Part shown: one piece after another, positions 10,001 to 18,237 of the stretch
How the letters are laid out: the number at the start of each line of letters is the position of its first letter
Position numbering within the stretch: the first letter of the stretch is position 1
Notes under the pieces: model-generated
What the model saw: only the letters and a program-made list of their open reading frames with translations
Database searches by the model: none
Told to the model about the DNA's origin: nothing
Assembly (NCBI RefSeq): GCF_012927325.1
Contig: NZ_JABBGI010000036.1
Location: forward strand, 1 to 41,564
Reading direction: 5' to 3'
DNA length: 41,564 nt
Origin: Chryseobacterium antibioticum
GTDB lineage: Bacteria; Bacteroidota; Bacteroidia; Flavobacteriales; Weeksellaceae
Program-made: the position numbers and the translations under genes

Positions 10001-12204
10001 CACCCAACGGAGCCGTGCATGGTATTGCCATGTGCAAGAATGATAGCTGTTCTGAAACAGAAAATTATTTCTGGATTAATGATGCCGCTAAAAAAGGATA
10101 TTATGCCGAGGGTAAATCTACACCATTAACTATTACGTACCTTACCCAGCAGGAGAAAGATAAAAACCCTGCCACTACCTTGTTCTGGAACTACGGAAGC
10201 TGTGGCTATAATAAGACCTATACAACATCCTGGAATTACATAAAAGATAAAAAAGGTTTTGATTTAACACAGGTTACTGATGAAAATTCAATAAAGTATA
10301 AAGAAACTATACCTTGTGTAGATGGTTCTGGAAGTACAGCGACTTCAGATGATACTTGTGTTGGTAAGGATGTAGCACAGATTAATCAAGGGTACACTCA
10401 AATTATTAGTATAATAAACTCTGAAGATAAAGCCATCATTATACAAAATATTAATGATGCAGATATATGCTCAATAAGATTACTGTCTTATGACCAAATT
10501 ATTAAACTATTCAAAAAAATAGCTAGTGATAGTAATATTGCGGATGGGAAGGAAAAAGCAATAGTAAAGCTTGTTGCTTCAATAAAATCTGAAAAATTCA
10601 ATGATTTCTTTACCCTTGTACAGGCAGACAACAATAAGATTTTAAAGAATCTTATGTTTAAAATAGATGATAAGACATTCTTTTATGGGGCAAATAATTA
10701 CACCAATTTGGTTAAATTATTTTTGCAGATGTTCAATGATGTAAATAAAGACATCTTGAAAGGCATAAATGCAGATGAATTGAAAACTTATACTGTTGTT
10801 CAAAACAGTTATTTCACACCATCCAATAATGAGCCTATATTTCATATGTACTTCCAGTATGATAAGCCTGAATTACAGATTTCACAAGGAGTATGGGAAG
10901 TAACCCAAAACTGTAATTGGGTTGCAGAATCTGGAGGAGATGGACATGAAGAATGTACGACATCTCAGAGTGTAAAATATCAAGACCCTATGTATGTAAA
11001 TCCATTTGATATGGTAGTATTGGCTTCTGATTCAGATTACAATCTTATCAATGGTATTACTGATGATAATAAAAAGGTGACTGTCATTCCGGCTATATTA
11101 TTATTTTATGCACATGAAAAAGGGCAAGTTGAGAATATTAAAATCTATGTACAGAACACTCTAGATGTAGTAACCCTATTAGTACCTGTAACCAAAATAG
11201 CTACAGGACCAAAATGGCTTGCTAAGACATTTACTTTTGTTGATAAATGGAGCAAAGTAAATGCTGGAGTTAATTTGGCGGTTAATAATACTCCGCTAAA
11301 CCAAATACCGGAAATAAAAGCTGCATTAGATGCGTACAATGCTGTTACCGCTGTGATGAATGTTACCTCGCTAGCAGGTGCAATTGGAAAAGGTAAGATT
11401 GCTAAATTCTTTAATGAGGTTGACAATCCAGCGGCAAAACAAATCTTGTTAAACCAAGCTAAAAATGGCAGTGATGATGCTAAAAAGATTCTTGATGTAG
11501 AAGCGGAATTGAAAGCTTACACGGAAGCTAAAGAAGGAAAAGGATGGTGGAAGAATTTAGATGATGTTGACAATGGGTGGCAATGGGCAAATGTATCCGA
11601 TTACTTAATTTCTTTACAATCTAATTATGCTAAAGTATTTAATAAAGTCAAAAACTGGCCTGAGGATGAAGTAAAACGTTTTATGGAAGACTTCCCTACG
11701 GAAAGTTCTTTGAAACTATTAAATACAGAAGATGATTTAATAGATGTATGGAGAAATGTAAAGTATTTAAAAAATGATGCTAAAAATATCAATTTTTTAC
11801 AATGGTTAAAACAAGGTAAAGAATCACATTTAGGAATACATTTACAGGGCGAAGTTAATAGCCAGCTTAATGCTGTTGGTTGTCATTTACAATCGGCAGT
11901 TGACGGAAATCGCGTTAAAATATTGCCAAATCCTCCGCCAATTTACGCCGGACAAGAATTAGTAAGAGCTAAGATCGAAATAAGCGGGGTGACAAAAAAT
12001 GCTTTATCAACTTTTTTTCCTAAATCTTGGGACGTGGAAAGAGTATTGGAGGAAGTAGCCTTAATTATGACAAAACCAAGTAATCAGGTTAGTGGAAATA
12101 TAAGAAAATATCAATCAATCGCAACGGATGGTATTACAAAAATAGAAGTTAGGCTCACTGGACCTAGTGGAAATTTAAATTTTGACACCGCATTTCCGTA
12201 TTAA
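7072..12204 (+). CDS. Giant polymorphic toxin: TANFOR/FN3-like, HELGH metalloprotease-like, C-terminal EndoU RNase
   Basis: The 1710-residue protein has an N-terminal hydrophobic export signal after a 20-residue polar lead (about residues 21-38). Residues 40-180 resemble the TANFOR domain of Bacteroidetes surface proteins (VIPPYSLKIGDYST). Fibronectin III-like strands follow at about 190-420, with paired Cys. Residues 889-900 read HELGHGVFKLEH, a zinc-binding HExxH with a further His, as in metalloprotease-like domains of other large Bacteroidetes toxins, where it could serve self-cleavage. The last 130 residues fit bacterial EndoU nucleases: IHLQGEVN with His1590, AVGCH with His1605, the signature STFFPKSW at 1646-1653, and the end NFDTAFPY. 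EndoU toxins cut RNA in target cells. There is no T9SS tail, so its export route is open. An immunity-type gene follows after 11 bases. Confidence 0.85.
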   Translation: MTKSYFKSYKEILTNYYLRFVTVFLITVLGLISTPVKSQQYPVKLVPVVIPPYSLKIGDYSTSTDNKLQLQVLMTDLLEPQHQTGIKFSLEAGLNAVPLARSNDFIVGMNPFMLYPGNNVTLTNVDLRSLFELQNLSGINAVQYSKPLSDGVYQFCFQAYDYFTKNNLSAKTCATVFMVQYDPPMLTLPQNAEKVQALSPYSGGAGIVFQWMPRQIAPNTKYIFTLKELWDQGQSPISGFLSAPPLWTEETYAPTLYYGIDKTQLIPGKRYAWQVQSKSGNPVLGANPTDDNGVYKNNGLSEIFYFDYVENCAVPTLLMAKNVGRGRVELQWSIAGQPAGLYNVQYRKKGSTAEWVSQQSYQASAILTGLEDQTEYEYRIGSVCGNTQTFNNTNPFENSNSGGNAYSYSGIQYFTTDANDVDNNYQCGIMPAIDIANKTPLNTQLGNNEVFMAGDFPVTVLSAQGSGVYTGTGYIEVPYLADTKIKVSFNNIKLNTDKKLIEGVIETTYDPNESAVHYASGGLGETFGDAGVKDVTVNYVVTDIKYTATPPPGKITVYGDFGTGGTPSQQDFPGGKDYQIKDKEGNIWTVDENGNVTKVGKEAEGGASTSSNTEGVTGSGNTAAVNQYTAKGVKIEWKEDANGKFAYDTADKTKLPKSKYPSVKDTENNTVYVPYKATVNKQTELFDAKVTITDPTLKDAKIIFKTLSLGKAIEAIELNKTDTERNYQLKLPGTFDYAEEEVIAVLMPKESTGKQQIISNFRLVHLSPKTVNVSLVPLDANSQSKLQAQGNKINQIYNKIGVNFTVKEEPVLDISSIVSGNTIGSEDSDLMSTYSPQQQQINALFKTTYDRYVLFVTNKTSSTGQNGYMRLNGQFGYVYNNAPQKTGAHELGHGVFKLEHPWKAYQTTKGATDLLTDYSTGEELSHLDWKQVNDPAFKLYAFQGQSSGEFTDIQLTPEWEPFKFTGSNIYISGNIKSPNGAVHGIAMCKNDSCSETENYFWINDAAKKGYYAEGKSTPLTITYLTQQEKDKNPATTLFWNYGSCGYNKTYTTSWNYIKDKKGFDLTQVTDENSIKYKETIPCVDGSGSTATSDDTCVGKDVAQINQGYTQIISIINSEDKAIIIQNINDADICSIRLLSYDQIIKLFKKIASDSNIADGKEKAIVKLVASIKSEKFNDFFTLVQADNNKILKNLMFKIDDKTFFYGANNYTNLVKLFLQMFNDVNKDILKGINADELKTYTVVQNSYFTPSNNEPIFHMYFQYDKPELQISQGVWEVTQNCNWVAESGGDGHEECTTSQSVKYQDPMYVNPFDMVVLASDSDYNLINGITDDNKKVTVIPAILLFYAHEKGQVENIKIYVQNTLDVVTLLVPVTKIATGPKWLAKTFTFVDKWSKVNAGVNLAVNNTPLNQIPEIKAALDAYNAVTAVMNVTSLAGAIGKGKIAKFFNEVDNPAAKQILLNQAKNGSDDAKKILDVEAELKAYTEAKEGKGWWKNLDDVDNGWQWANVSDYLISLQSNYAKVFNKVKNWPEDEVKRFMEDFPTESSLKLLNTEDDLIDVWRNVKYLKNDAKNINFLQWLKQGKESHLGIHLQGEVNSQLNAVGCHLQSAVDGNRVKILPNPPPIYAGQELVRAKIEISGVTKNALSTFFPKSWDVERVLEEVALIMTKPSNQVSGNIRKYQSIATDGITKIEVRLTGPSGNLNFDTAFPY

Positions 12205-12215
12205 ATATTTATTAA

Positions 12216-12746
12216 ATGGATTATAAAAAAAGCACTGATATATTTAAATTAAACTTGATTAATTTAAATATAATAATAAAAAATATTTATGAAAAGGATT
12301 TTTTAATTTATAAGGAAAAAGATGGAGTCATAAAATATAATAAAGAGTTAAAAAATATTGAAAATCTTGATGATATAAAATTCATTGAGAATAGTAGTGT
12401 ATATGATGAACTTATGATAATTGTTTCAGATACAAAAAATTTTCAAAACATTGATGAGTTTATCTATTACTCACTAATAAAAATAGGATATACTAATAAA
12501 GAAAAATTAGATATTTTAGTTTCTTCATATGTAAGCTTAAAGAAAGAAATTTATGAAGAGGAGTTTTTGGATTTATTAAATTGGGGATTTTTAGATATTT
12601 TTAATTATGAGATAACAGAAAAAATTGAACTTAATTATTCAAAATATATTGAATCATTTACATTTTTTGATAATCATTCCAAACCAGTCTTCATTGCAAT
12701 TTTAGATGATTCGTACTACTTTTTTATTAATAATACATATACTTAA
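12216..12746 (+). CDS. Candidate immunity protein for the EndoU toxin
   Basis: A 176-residue cytoplasmic-type protein with no signal peptide, rich in Lys, Glu, Ile and Asn, starting 11 bases after the EndoU toxin stop codon. Position, size and acidic character fit a cognate immunity protein, which binds and blocks the RNase domain in the producing cell. I do not recognise the family. Base composition is much more AT-rich than the toxin gene, as is usual for exchangeable toxin/immunity tips. The function is inferred from position only. Confidence 0.65.
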   Translation: MDYKKSTDIFKLNLINLNIIIKNIYEKDFLIYKEKDGVIKYNKELKNIENLDDIKFIENSSVYDELMIIVSDTKNFQNIDEFIYYSLIKIGYTNKEKLDILVSSYVSLKKEIYEEEFLDLLNWGFLDIFNYEITEKIELNYSKYIESFTFFDNHSKPVFIAILDDSYYFFINNTYT

Positions 12747-12800
12747 ATGAGGTCATGTATCAGACTTGTTGGTTTTAGTATAAACAATTGAAAATCAATA

Positions 12801-12836
12801 GATATAAAACTTATATTAGTAGATGGTGCAAAATAA
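12801..12836 (+). pseudogene. Relic of a deaminase-type toxin C-terminus (copy 1)
   Basis: Reads DIKLILVDGAK then stop, nearly identical to the end of the better preserved relic at 13083-13181 (DIKLILIDGTK). The upstream bases are frameshifted. It directly precedes a broken immunity gene, repeating the toxin-end/immunity order. Confidence 0.55.
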
Positions 12837-12843
12837 AATAATT

Positions 12844-13087
12844 ATGGAAGAAAATACAGAATTGATTTTTAGGATAATGGTCACATCAACGGATGTACTA
12901 GAGAGAGATTGTAAGTTATAACAATTTTTTTAAGACAGATTTTGAAATTATTAAAGTAATTGATGATGAAGTTCCTTTTTGTGATATTAAAGTTACAAAA
13001 TGGAAAATGGAAAATATTTTTGGATTAGGTTTCTCTTTGGCTAGATTGGAACAAAAGCTACGAGAAAACGGTGAAATAGATTGGTGA
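12844..13087 (+). pseudogene. Broken immunity gene (copy 1 of a duplicated pair)
   Basis: Starts MEENTELIFRIMVTSTDV, hits a stop after one frameshift near CKL, then continues in another frame through YNNFFKTDFEIIKVIDDEVP to KLRENGEIDW and stop. The repaired protein would be about 81 residues. The second copy at 13191-13395 shares its start (FRIM), middle (TDF-I-V) and end (KLRE-GKIDW). Its place after a toxin end suggests it once protected against a deaminase toxin. It is inactive as it stands. Confidence 0.65.
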
Positions 13088-13181
13088 AAATCCTTATTGT
13101 GCTTCTTGTACAGGAATTATACAACAATTTAATGAAATGTTTCCTGACATAAAACTTATATTAATAGATGGAACTAAATAA
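13083..13181 (+). pseudogene. Relic of a nucleic-acid deaminase toxin C-terminus (copy 2)
   Basis: In frame it reads GENPYCASCTGIIQQF, then NEMFPDIKLILIDGTK and stop. The PxCxxC motif followed by a hydrophobic helix and FP-I-V is the second zinc-binding half of the deaminase fold found in polymorphic toxins. The first half (the HAE or CAE helix) and everything before it are gone. The fragment overlaps the end of immunity relic 1 by five bases, as if two cassette copies recombined. No start codon; not expected to be expressed as a toxin. Confidence 0.6.
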
Positions 13182-13190
13182 AATTAAGAT

Positions 13191-13395
13191 ATGGAAAGTT
13201 ATAAAAAGACTATTTTTAGAATAATGTGTGATAGTGAAGAATACTTGGAACAAACATTAAATTGGTACAATGAAATGTATAATACTGATTTTAAAATAGT
13301 AAATGTAATTTACTTTAACTGATATATTTAATATTGGTTATCAATTTGGAATAAAAATTCAAAAACTTAGAGAAGACGGAAAAATAGATTGGTAA
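13191..13395 (+). pseudogene. Broken immunity gene (copy 2 of a duplicated pair)
   Basis: Reads MESYKKTIFRIMCDSEEYLE onward to TDFKIVNV, then has an internal deletion relative to copy 1 (the DDEVPFCDIKV stretch is missing) with a frame change. It ends TDIFNIGYQFGIKIQKLRED then GKIDW and stop. It starts 9 bases after deaminase relic 2. Confidence 0.65.
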
Positions 13396-13436
13396 ATCAA
13401 TCGCTTAACTATGATTATTAAAATCATTAAGGTTGA

Positions 13437-13649
13437 ATCAGGATCCATACAGGACAATTAAGAATTGATAATCCTAGTAATCCATATTCTAATTTAAGTA
13501 AACAACAATTTATTAATAAAGTTAGACAAGATTTATTTCCCAATATTGAAAAAGCAGGCGTAGATAAATTAAAGTTGAAAGAAGCAATAGAAGAATTAGA
13601 AGTAATTAATGCTCAAGGAAATTTTAAAATTAATAAAAATGAATGGTAG
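13437..13649 (+). pseudogene. Toxin C-terminal relic preceding the 13639 immunity gene
   Basis: Open frame without a start codon. It contains HTGQLRIDNPSNPYSNLS, KVRQDLFPNIEKAGVDKLKL and the end NFKINKNEW then stop. It lies where a toxin tip should lie, and its final codons overlap the start of the next gene (ATGAATGGTAG). The toxin family is not clear to me. Probably the last 70 residues of a displaced cassette. Confidence 0.5.
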
Positions 13650-14451
13650 TCAAATAAATAATGTAAGTAAATATTGGAAAGAAATAGATTATGATGTTTC
13701 TTCATATATTATAGTTTGGAATAATAAGGAATCACGTTTTTTTTTAGAAAATAATACTAAAGAGTTTATATTTTCTTACATACTTTTATCATACAAATAT
13801 GGGATTTTGTTACCTAATAATATACAATTAAATGATAATTTAACAGAAGATATTTCTGACTTACTTGAAAATGAAAAAACAATTTTTTCTGATAATTGGA
13901 TAAATTTTAGTTTCAACAAATTGTATTCATATACAAACGGTTTATTATATCAATCAATACTATTTGTAAATGAGAATAACGAATTAAAACCTGAGAAAAT
14001 TGTAAATGCTGATTTATTAATGACTTATGAGGATTTTTTAAATGATAGTAATATTAATGTTTATGGGGAACCTATTAAAATCTTATTCTTTCGGAATTAC
14101 TTCACTATAACATTTGGGAATGATGCTTTTTTCGAAAAACTTAATAACAAAAAAACTACTGGAATAATTGATAATTCAGAAACAGCCTATTTAAACACAC
14201 CAAGATTTAATAGCTTTTTACGAGATTTTATCATTTTATGTTTTGAATATGGTGCTACAGATTTTAATTTCGAATGGTTAGGTGACGAAAATATTTCTGA
14301 AAAAGGTATATTATTTGGAAATGAGATAGTTTATTATGAAGATATTTATGATTTATTACAAGAAGAACATAAATATAAACCTTTTGAAGAAATACAGATA
14401 GAATTAGATGATACAAATTATAAAAAGTGGTTAGTTACTAAAGAAAAATAA
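13639..14451 (+). CDS. Orphan immunity-like protein
   Basis: A 270-residue cytoplasmic protein starting MNGSQINNVSKYWKEIDYDV. I chose ATG 13639 over the in-frame ATG at 13609 because 13609 lies inside the toxin relic and 13639 overlaps that relic's stop codon, the coupling usual for toxin/immunity pairs. No signal peptide, acidic, many aromatic residues, very AT-rich. Family not recognised. With its toxin gone it may still protect against related strains that carry that tip. Confidence 0.6.
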   Translation: MNGSQINNVSKYWKEIDYDVSSYIIVWNNKESRFFLENNTKEFIFSYILLSYKYGILLPNNIQLNDNLTEDISDLLENEKTIFSDNWINFSFNKLYSYTNGLLYQSILFVNENNELKPEKIVNADLLMTYEDFLNDSNINVYGEPIKILFFRNYFTITFGNDAFFEKLNNKKTTGIIDNSETAYLNTPRFNSFLRDFIILCFEYGATDFNFEWLGDENISEKGILFGNEIVYYEDIYDLLQEEHKYKPFEEIQIELDDTNYKKWLVTKEK

Positions 14452-14453
14452 TT

Positions 14454-14495
14454 TCAATAAAAAGAGATTTCCCAGTCATAAATGCAAAAAAATAA
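14454..14495 (+). pseudogene. Short toxin-end relic
   Basis: Reads SIKRDFPVINAKK then stop in one frame. Its last codons contain the ATG (14482) of the next immunity-like gene, repeating the stop/start overlap seen at 13639. Only 13 codons, so this rests mainly on the pattern. Confidence 0.35.
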
Positions 14496-14912
14496 GATTT
14501 GAATTATATAGATAAAGAAACGATACCTAGATGTAAAATTGAAGACAAAGAGTTTGAATGGGGAGAACCTTATAAAATTTATACTCCAATTTTTTATTTT
14601 ATAGATTTATCCAGTTCTAAATTGGAAAACTCAATAAAATTATTTGGAGAAAATAATTTTAAACAACAACTATTATTGATGTATAATGTAATTAATAATT
14701 ATGAAGAATTTGAAAAGCTTGTAAATTATGGAGGCGAAGAATTTAACAGAAAAATAATTTTAGAATTAATTAACTCTTATATGAAAGAAAATGAGAATAT
14801 AATTGCTCCTTGGGAAAAATATGATATAGGATTAATAGAGAATGATTATATGAAATATATTGAAGAAAAATTGGGAGAAACTTTATATTATGTAAAAATG
14901 GAACAAGTATAA
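14482..14912 (+). pseudogene. Orphan immunity-like gene with frameshift at its start
   Basis: The main frame (from TTG 14499 to 14912, about 137 codons) reads NYIDKETIPRCKIEDKEFEW and on to LYYVKMEQV. The plausible ATG at 14482 (MQKNKI) is in another frame and meets TGA at once. A one-base change near the A7 run at 14485-14491 would join the two. Either translation starts at the TTG, or the gene is broken. Composition and position match the other immunity-type genes. Family unknown. Confidence 0.5.
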
Positions 14913-14942
14913 TTTGAGTTAGATAGTTTATTATACAATTAT

Positions 14943-15677
14943 ATGGGATATTGGATAACATTACATTTATTTAATGACGAAGCTTTTTACAAAAGAGTTG
15001 TTCCTACATTATGCGGTCACTTAGGAGACTTAGAATCAGATTATTTAGATTTTTTGAAATCATATTTAATCGGTGGGATCCAGCGTTTTTCTAATGAACA
15101 AGTTAGTAAATTGTTGGAACAGTCAATAGAAAGGGTAATTGAAATCTCAAATGAATTTGATGGAAGTTTTAAAAGGCACAATGAATTTCATAAAATTGAA
15201 AATTATGATGAGAAGAATTTGTTTCTAAGTAAATATGATGGTTACGATGAATATAAACGTTTTTTTGAATATTATATTTTTAAAACCTGTGCGGACTTTT
15301 TTCCTCATATTCCTCTTGGTAAACGAGGAATATTTAGTAAGTTAGAATTAAAACCTAAGACACTTTCACACTCATTTATGTGTGAGTTTGATAATTATAA
15401 TGATTTTTTTTGTTCAGATATGATGGGGATTATGAATTGGGTAACAAAAGAAGATGTTGAGTTGCTATATTATGATAAAGAAAATTTAAAATCTGAGTAT
15501 GAAGAGTTCTTAAATACATTTTTAAGCTTTATCGATACTGCATTTGAAAATAAATTGGGCTTAATTGTAGGAGTAGACATGAAAGAAGATATTTTGAAAC
15601 TTTTCCCAAGTAATAAACTTGTTGAAAATAGTTATTGGAGTAATATAAATACCTCTGGATTATTATTTAAAATATAA
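14943..15677 (+). CDS. Orphan immunity-like protein
   Basis: A 244-residue soluble protein starting MGYWITLHLFNDEAFYKRVV, intact, no signal peptide, acidic and aromatic-rich. It follows the previous immunity-like gene by 30 bases in the same frame. It looks like a member of the immunity-type proteins that collect behind polymorphic toxins; I cannot name the family. It is the last gene of the AT-rich immunity cluster, just before a REP-type transposase. Confidence 0.55.
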   Translation: MGYWITLHLFNDEAFYKRVVPTLCGHLGDLESDYLDFLKSYLIGGIQRFSNEQVSKLLEQSIERVIEISNEFDGSFKRHNEFHKIENYDEKNLFLSKYDGYDEYKRFFEYYIFKTCADFFPHIPLGKRGIFSKLELKPKTLSHSFMCEFDNYNDFFCSDMMGIMNWVTKEDVELLYYDKENLKSEYEEFLNTFLSFIDTAFENKLGLIVGVDMKEDILKLFPSNKLVENSYWSNINTSGLLFKI

Positions 15678-15741
15678 GAATAAATAAATAATTTATGACA
15701 AATAAAAAATAGAGAATAAAATTCTCACATTAAAAACATCC

Positions 15742-15769
15742 CGCTGCGCAAAGTCTCCTGACTTTGAGC
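15742..15769. repeat. REP-like palindrome, left
   Basis: A 28-base sequence starting CGCTGCGCAAAGTC. It is the reverse complement of 16402-16429 with one mismatch. Internally it can fold CAAAGTC-TCCT-GACTTTG. Its GC content contrasts with its surroundings. It bounds the transposase unit. Confidence 0.8.
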
Positions 15770-15788
15770 AACAATGAAAAAATAATAA

Positions 15789-16394
15789 ATGAAAGAAGGC
15801 TATACTATAAAAGACCAAGAAAAACCACACTTTATTACTTGCACAGTAGTAGATTGGGTAGATATTTTCACAAGAAAGGTTTATCAGGATATTGTGATTT
15901 CGTCATTAGATTATTGCATAAAAGAGAAAGGAATGATTTTGTACGGCTACGTAATAATGAGCAACCATATTCATTTAATAGTGCAGTCCAAAGAAGGTAA
16001 GCTATCAGATTTGATAAGAGATTTGAAAAAATTTACAAGCAAAAATATTTTAGAAGCCATAAAAACAGAACCCGAAAGCAGAAGAGAATGGATGCTGGAT
16101 TTATTTAAAAAGGCCATAGAAAGCCATAGCAGAAATAAGAATTATCAGTTTTGGCAATACGGAAATCATACAGAAGAAATATACACCTTACATTTTATGT
16201 GGGATAAGCTAAACTACATCCACCTAAACCCAATAAGAGCAGGTATTGTAGAAAAAGCACAACATTATATATACTCTTCGGCGAGCAATTATGTTACAGG
16301 CAAAGGATTATTAGGAGTTGAATTAGCTGAAAACCCGATAATCGATGTAACAAAAAAGAATGAATTTGGGAAATATAATAATTATGATGAATGA
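15789..16394 (+). CDS. REP-associated tyrosine transposase (Y1/HUH family)
   Basis: The 201-residue protein has the HUH motif NHIHLIV (His60 and His62) and the downstream YIHLNPIRAG segment, whose Tyr143 is the expected nucleophile. These are the hallmarks of IS200-like and REP-associated single-strand transposases. It also has the WxYGNH segment seen in Bacteroidetes members. A pair of inverted 28-base palindromes flanks the gene at 15742-15769 and 16402-16429, likely its recognition sites. It appears intact. It may have moved into the immunity cluster or helped shuffle it; the second idea is speculation. Confidence 0.85.
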   Translation: MKEGYTIKDQEKPHFITCTVVDWVDIFTRKVYQDIVISSLDYCIKEKGMILYGYVIMSNHIHLIVQSKEGKLSDLIRDLKKFTSKNILEAIKTEPESRREWMLDLFKKAIESHSRNKNYQFWQYGNHTEEIYTLHFMWDKLNYIHLNPIRAGIVEKAQHYIYSSASNYVTGKGLLGVELAENPIIDVTKKNEFGKYNNYDE

Positions 16395-16401
16395 ATAATT
16401 T

Positions 16402-16429
16402 GCTCAAAGTCGGGAGACTTTGCGCAGCG
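16402..16429. repeat. REP-like palindrome, right
   Basis: Inverted copy of the palindrome at 15742-15769 (one mismatch), starting GCTCAAAGTCGGGAG. A further small hairpin CCCC-AACGA-GGGG lies at about 16490-16503. Confidence 0.8.
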
Positions 16430-16535
16430 AGGATTCTCAACAACGAAATACTGGGGTTGCTACCTTTATTCGGACGAGTAAGATGCTCACCCCAACGAGG
16501 GGAATAATGCTAATAAATAAATTATAATTCAAAAA

Positions 16536-18181
16536 ATGAAAATAAAAATACAACTACTTTACCTATTTACATTTTTATTTATTTTACTCAAATTAAATGC
16601 TCAACCAGTTGGCTATAATGTTTTTGAAGTTAATAAAGGAGAGATGTTAAAAAAAGATTATCAATATCTCGAATATTTATTTGATAATCTTTTAGTTGCC
16701 GTTCCTTTAAATAATGAAATAACCGATTATAGTTATGAAAATCTAACGGGAATTATTGATTTACATGAGAACATAATAACTCCTTTTCAGTATAGAAATA
16801 TAAGTAAAATTAGAGATGATTACAGTTTATATAATAAAAATATACCATTGATTAATATTTCGAATGGAAAAGGAATGGCGCTATTTACCCTTGGAAATAG
16901 GATACTCAAAAAAATTACAGAATTTGAATATTTAAAATTTCGCCCATTTTTATTTGATGGTAAATATTTATCAGCCTATAATGGATATTGCCAAATTATT
17001 AATTTAGAGAATGGAGATCTAATAAAAACCCAATTTGTTGAAGTTGACCCTTAGTTAATAATCTAATAGCTACAAAAGATATGAACTATAAATGGGGAAT
17101 TCTTGATAATAATGGGGAAATATTGATAAAGAATCAATTTGATAAAATAAAAAAACTCTCTGATTCCTTAGTTGAAATTGAAAAAAAGGACTCAATAGGA
17201 GTGATAGATACTAAAGGTAATATAGTAATTGCTCCTGTTTTTAGGAGAATTGATGTCAGTAAAAATCTTATTCTTGCTCAGACATTTAATACAGGTAATA
17301 AACTGGAAATAAGTGATATAGTTAAACAAAAGTTGACTGATTATATTGTCTCAATTCAAAAAAAATCAAAAGTTATTTCTAAATTTTATTCTATAAATGA
17401 TCGTAATATTTCCCAAGTAGGTTTATTTGGTGCGTTCAATAATAAAGGAGAACTTAAGATACCGTTTGAATATAGTTTATTACAAAGAGGTGTAGATTCT
17501 GAAATAATAGCAATCAAAAATGGAAAATTTGGGATTCTCTATGAAGATGGAAAAATTCTGCAAGATTTTAAATATGATGATATTACAGTTTTATTTGATA
17601 AATTTTACTTATTAAAAAGTAATGATAGATTGGGTGTATTTGCTAAAGATAATAAGAAATTACTAGAAGTAAAATTTTCTAAAGTTTTTCCAATATCAGC
17701 AAACGAAATTTTATATATAGAAAATAATGTTTGGTACAAAGTTTCATATACCAATGATTTTTCTAACAGTAGGATTCAAAAAATAAAATTAAATCCGAAT
17801 TTTAAATTGGATTATATTGAGAAGCAGCCAGATAATGTGACAGGGAATGACTTTTTTTCATTAGAATACAATAATTTGTATGGAATAATAGATAAAAAAT
17901 TAAATATAATAATTCCTCCAGTAAATGAAGAAAAGGAAAGGTACTATAATAATAAGTATTTTGATGAATCAGGGAAAATTTATTCTTCAAAAGGAATTCT
18001 TCTTAAAGATATTGATGTCAGCAGGAATTATTTTGATGATAATGTTAAATTTAAGAGTACGATAATCTGTACAAAAGATGGTAAATATGGTGTCGTTAAC
18101 ATTGATGGAAAAATAGTTGTACCCTTTAAATATTCTTATATTCAGAATATTGATGGAAATAAATTTATAGTAAAAAAATAA
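16536..18181 (+). pseudogene. WG-repeat exported protein split by a frameshift
   Basis: Two frames make one gene. The first (16536-17054) has a signal peptide (MKIKIQLLYLFTFLFILLKLNA) and repeats of the type GIIDLHENIITPFQYRNI. The second (usable from about 17048, first ATG 17081, to 18181) continues WGILDNNGEILIKNQFDKI, IGVIDTKGNIVIAPVF and KYGVVNIDGKIVVPFKY. These are WG beta-repeats, each about 30-40 residues. Reading GTTGACCC-TTAGTT with one extra base joins the halves into about 548 residues without loss, so a single-base deletion at the C run (17048-17050) is likely. It could also be a sequencing error. The role of WG-repeat proteins is not settled; several occur near secretion and toxin genes. 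Confidence 0.75.
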
Positions 18182-18237
18182 AACATGATAAAAATATTGA
18201 TTTACAAATAACTTAAGTAATAAATAAAACAATTCAA

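Noticed and set aside
15764..16000. 78-codon frame overlapping the transposase start
   Set aside because: The transposase frame has HUH and Tyr motifs; this one is out of frame with no motif.
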